Shown: positions 61,201 to 64,000 of the stretch, one piece after another | How the letters are laid out: each line of letters begins with the position of its first letter | Position numbering within the stretch: position 1 is the first letter of the stretch | Assembly: GCA_002914805.1 (NCBI GenBank) | Contig: JXTB01000639.1 | Location: forward strand, 69,560-133,559 | Reading direction: 5' to 3' | Source: Parasponia andersonii | Taxonomy: Eukaryota > Streptophyta > Magnoliopsida > Rosales > Cannabaceae | DNA length: 64,000 nucleotides | Made by a program: the position numbers and the translations under genes | Notes under the pieces: generated by a model | What the model was told of the DNA's origin: nothing | The model's database searches: none | Seen by the model: the letters and a program-made list of their open reading frames with translations, nothing else

Positions 61201-62767
61201 AGAAAACAAATATTGAAAAATGGTATAAAAGTGATTTAGAATGCCACTTCATTTTCACTTTTTGCCGCACAGCAGTTTAATATTCTAGGGCCACACATTT
61301 GTATAGCAGCATTGTAGCAGTTTGTTTATTATACACAAGCCGCGACTTGTGGTAGAACGCAATTAAACGGTTATTATCCTTCTCTCAACGTTGCACTTTT
61401 GCTATTTAAAATTCCAAAAGTTAAAACAGAGTTAAAAGTAGTCGTCTTTATCTCATCCCAGAATTAAAATCTTACTGAATCACCGATAAAGTTTCTAAAG
61501 TAAAAAATTAAAAGGGCCATTTCATCAGTAGTAAAAAAACATCTGTCGGGTTTTTTTTTTTTTTCCAAATTAAAAACAAAAAGAAACATCGTTACAAAGA
61601 AGCCAATAAATGAGCAGAAGTTTTCAAAATGCAAGAAAATGGAGTCTGGGCAATCTTTTTTTTTTTTTTAAATATATGTGTCCAGAGAGAGGGTCTCGAG
61701 GAATAAATATGGATAAACGAGCTGAGACAGAAAGGTCATTGTCACGTATACCAACAAAATCAATTGTACATAGTATACACTGCTAAGAAAAGACATCACG
61801 TTATGTAACTTATGTTCATACTTCTTCTCTTCCCATCTCAATTTCAAATTTTGAATACTATGAAAGTGCCTTCACATGAAGCGGAAATACATAAAATAAG
61901 TTCTAAAATGGAATGATAAGCCAAGCCCACATGCAGGTCACAACTCCCAACTTTGTAAACATCGAAACTTTTGAAATAATTATGCTAATCTTTCATAAAT
62001 ATCAACCTTCCAAGTTAGGACTACATAATCCCTTTTAAAAATAAAAAAATAAAAAAAGCTAGTATTACATTGGTTCGACTTAAATTATGAAAAATTATCT
62101 CAACCTAACTCAAACAGTTATATTATTTAAGTTTGAGATCATATAATTCTTAGTTGATATGTGTTAAAAAAAAACATAATAAATAAATTGTAGTGTACTA
62201 CATCTTCACCAGAAATTAATAAGAATATAGGACTATTATCATGTGTGTGTAGAGATAAATTCAGTATTGTGGGAAATTGTAATTCGAAGGTAGACAGGTC
62301 TCATCTATGTCTTCCCTTTCCGCTGCATGTTTAATAAATGAATGTACTCTCAAATTATTCAATTACTAGTCAACAATGTTCCCCCTTTACTGTATACACT
62401 ACATGATTAACACTGAATGTAATGTGACATAATATCTGTGACCGTTTGATTTAAAATCATGTTCTATTATATGGTACAAAAGTTATTTATATCAGTTAAT
62501 TCTAGAATTATTTACATAATATTAATGTGGTATTGACTTCCTAAACTACGTTGCTACAAAATAAAGAGAGAGAAGCAAACATAGAATGTCACATATCATA
62601 CACCAGAAAATTAAGGACTAGAATCCAATAAAGGGTCCAAGAAGAAAAGTACCGGAAAGAGTGGAAAGAAGCCAGCTTGGCTTGTTCGAGCAGGTGTTGC
62701 TGTTATAAGTAGAAAAGCTTTTTCTTGGAGGTGATCGATTTGACGCCAATGTTGCTTTTTCCATCAT
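58271..62767 (-). CDS. NETWORKED/KIP1-type NAB-domain protein
   Basis: Two coding exons on the minus strand: 62767-62653 (38 codons plus one base) and 59328-58271, joined across a 3324-bp intron (CCG|GTACTT ... TTGACAG|AT). The join restores the continuous NAB motif SWLLSTLS-D-LEDRM and gives 390 residues. The NAB actin-binding domain spans about residues 29-93 (ETFAERAESYYSKQPQLLAL, LYNAYVTLSDRY). A His-rich linker is followed by an acidic part and a long coiled coil (about 165-310), then a Lys-rich C-terminus. NET proteins bind actin filaments through NAB and link them to membranes; the size and layout are nearest NET3-type members. The Trp cluster common at the NAB start is reduced to one Trp. 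Neither exon is broken. The start is the first of two adjacent ATGs. Confidence 0.85.
59329..62652 (-). other. Large intron of the NET-type gene
   Basis: AT-rich, with many A-runs. No transposon coding region, RNA gene or second gene is recognised in it. Confidence 0.65.
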
Positions 62768-62779
62768 CCTTATTTTCCT

Positions 62780-63720
62780 GCAATCCAAACACTATAATTA
62801 ATTAATCGGTGTTTTTATTTTAATTTTTATCAAGGGAAGAAAATAAAAAAAGGAAAAACATTTTTTTTAAAACCTCAAAGAGTTCAAAACAGAAGAATCT
62901 AAGAGGGCCAATTAAGTGCTGCTATGATCTTGTAAAAATTAGAAAGCATAAAATTCTCAAAAAACAAATGAGAACAATAAATAGTATTGATTAGGATAAA
63001 TTTGGTGNAAAATCTGAAATGCGTTTAAATCCACCAAGCCGTACAAGTACCATTCATCTGGTTCTTGACTCGTTCTAATAAGAATAGAAGAAGGTAGCTA
63101 AACAATAGAGACAGCTTTGCATTAAATTTGTAGAAAAGAAAAACATATAATCGCGGATCTCGAGGTAACAACATTAAATGCTACCATAACTTAATTTATT
63201 TCAAAATGTCAGTAACAGAAAAAAATACATTTTCCTTATATAATTGTCAATCTGAACATTCAAAGCGATGCAACTATGGTGACCCAAATCCCCATGCATG
63301 CTCTCTTTGGTTGTTTCTTCAGCTTTTCTTATTCTTTTATAATTCAAGAGAAAATAAAAACGCTTGAGAGTTGTTTGGTTGCCGAGAAAGTCTGTGAAAA
63401 CTAAAAACTAGTACCTATGGACATCGCAGATCGTGTAAAAGTACCACACTCAACAAAACGTTTAAATAAATATTTCTCTAATCATATACAATTTTATTTT
63501 ATTTTTTTTTTTTTAAAATGAAGAAAAATAAACCGAGAGGGAAATGAAGCAAAATAAAGAAACAAAAAAAAAAAGTGACGAACTGAAAAAAAAAAATTCT
63601 GGCCGTTTTGCTTTTCTTAGCTAATTAGATAAGAAAGAAAAGTTTTGCCGAGAAAATTAGAGTAAAACTTACCAAGAAAGAGAAGAAGCACCGGAAGCAC
63701 AAGAAGAGAAATAGCGGGAG
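62780..63720 (-). other. 5' UTR exon and leader intron of the NET-type gene
   Basis: On the minus strand a C/T-rich leader exon (about 63720-63673) ends TTTCTTG|GTAAGTTTTA. An acceptor ATTGCAG|GAAAATAAGG lies 10 bp before the ATG. A leader intron of about 0.9 kb is therefore likely. The single N at 63008 lies inside it. Confidence 0.5.
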
Positions 63721-64000
63721 TGTGTGTGAATGAATCAAGTGACTAATATATAACGAAAAGGAGTTCAATGTGGAAGACGCAACGTATCTGGCAAGATACA
63801 GTCTCAGCTATTTATTGACTGAAATCTCCGCTGCCAACGTGGGCGTGGGACCCACCTCCTGAGGTTGACAACTCGCCCATCTACACGTTTAGTACTGTCA
63901 GCCTATTTCTCTCTCTTTCTTTTCTCCTGTTTAAGGGATGGGTTAGATTAGAACGATAGTGTTTTTTCTTTTATTTTTTATTTTTTATTTTTTATTTTTT
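63721..64000 (-). promoter_or_regulatory. Promoter of the NET-type gene
   Basis: Minus-strand TTATATATTAG at about 63743-63753 is a plausible TATA box, about 30 bp before the inferred start near 63715. Confidence 0.4.

Overview
This is plant nuclear DNA, almost certainly from a eudicot: about 30 % G+C outside transposons, spliced genes with GT-AG introns, a BTF3 and a NETWORKED-type gene of dicot character, and Mutator, Ty3/gypsy and solo-LTR insertions. The species cannot be fixed from the sequence. Two runs of N (10197-10971 and 24416-24810) and one single N (63008) are assembly gaps; both long gaps lie inside transposable elements.

Layout. 1-3409 is AT-rich intergenic DNA ending in a possible MITE. 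3552-6514 is BTF3 (beta subunit of the nascent polypeptide-associated complex), with a leader intron, telo-boxes and five coding exons. 7149-9047 is a three-copy tandem repeat of about 600 bp. 9606-16989 is a complete but decayed Mutator-like element carrying a mudrA transposase and, on the opposite strand, a DUF1985/Ulp1-protease gene. Just outside its right end is a broken first exon of an ALDH3-type aldehyde dehydrogenase (17259-17500). 18480-29100 is an AT-rich degenerate repeat present in two copies; the second is split by a Ty3/gypsy element (20711-27242, minus strand, LTRs of about 810 bp, target duplication GAAGA).

29687-33967 is an intact five-exon gene for a protein joining a thioredoxin-like [2Fe-2S] domain to TPR repeats. 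36166-43154 is a large imperfect inverted repeat; its left arm holds a 1.7-kb solo LTR and its centre a broken MAPKKK-like kinase with an acidic, internally repeated tail. 44590-57324 is a GC-rich Tat-lineage Ty3/gypsy element with gag, protease, RT, RNase H, a second RNase H, integrase, a 101-bp tandem array and a multi-exon antisense gene with its own TATA box. 58271-62767 (minus) is a two-exon NET/KIP1-type actin-binding protein gene whose coding parts are 3.3 kb apart.

Three host genes appear functional (BTF3, the ferredoxin-TPR gene, the NET gene). The other coding material is transposon-derived or pseudogenic. The host genes show no functional linkage; the window reads as gene islands separated by layers of insertions. 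The points most worth a second look are the spliced antisense gene and 101-bp array of the Tat element, the inverted repeat around the kinase pseudogene, and the mudrA plus Ulp1 MULE with three clusters of TCGAAA repeats. None of these is clearly a new system; each matches or extends known plant transposon biology.
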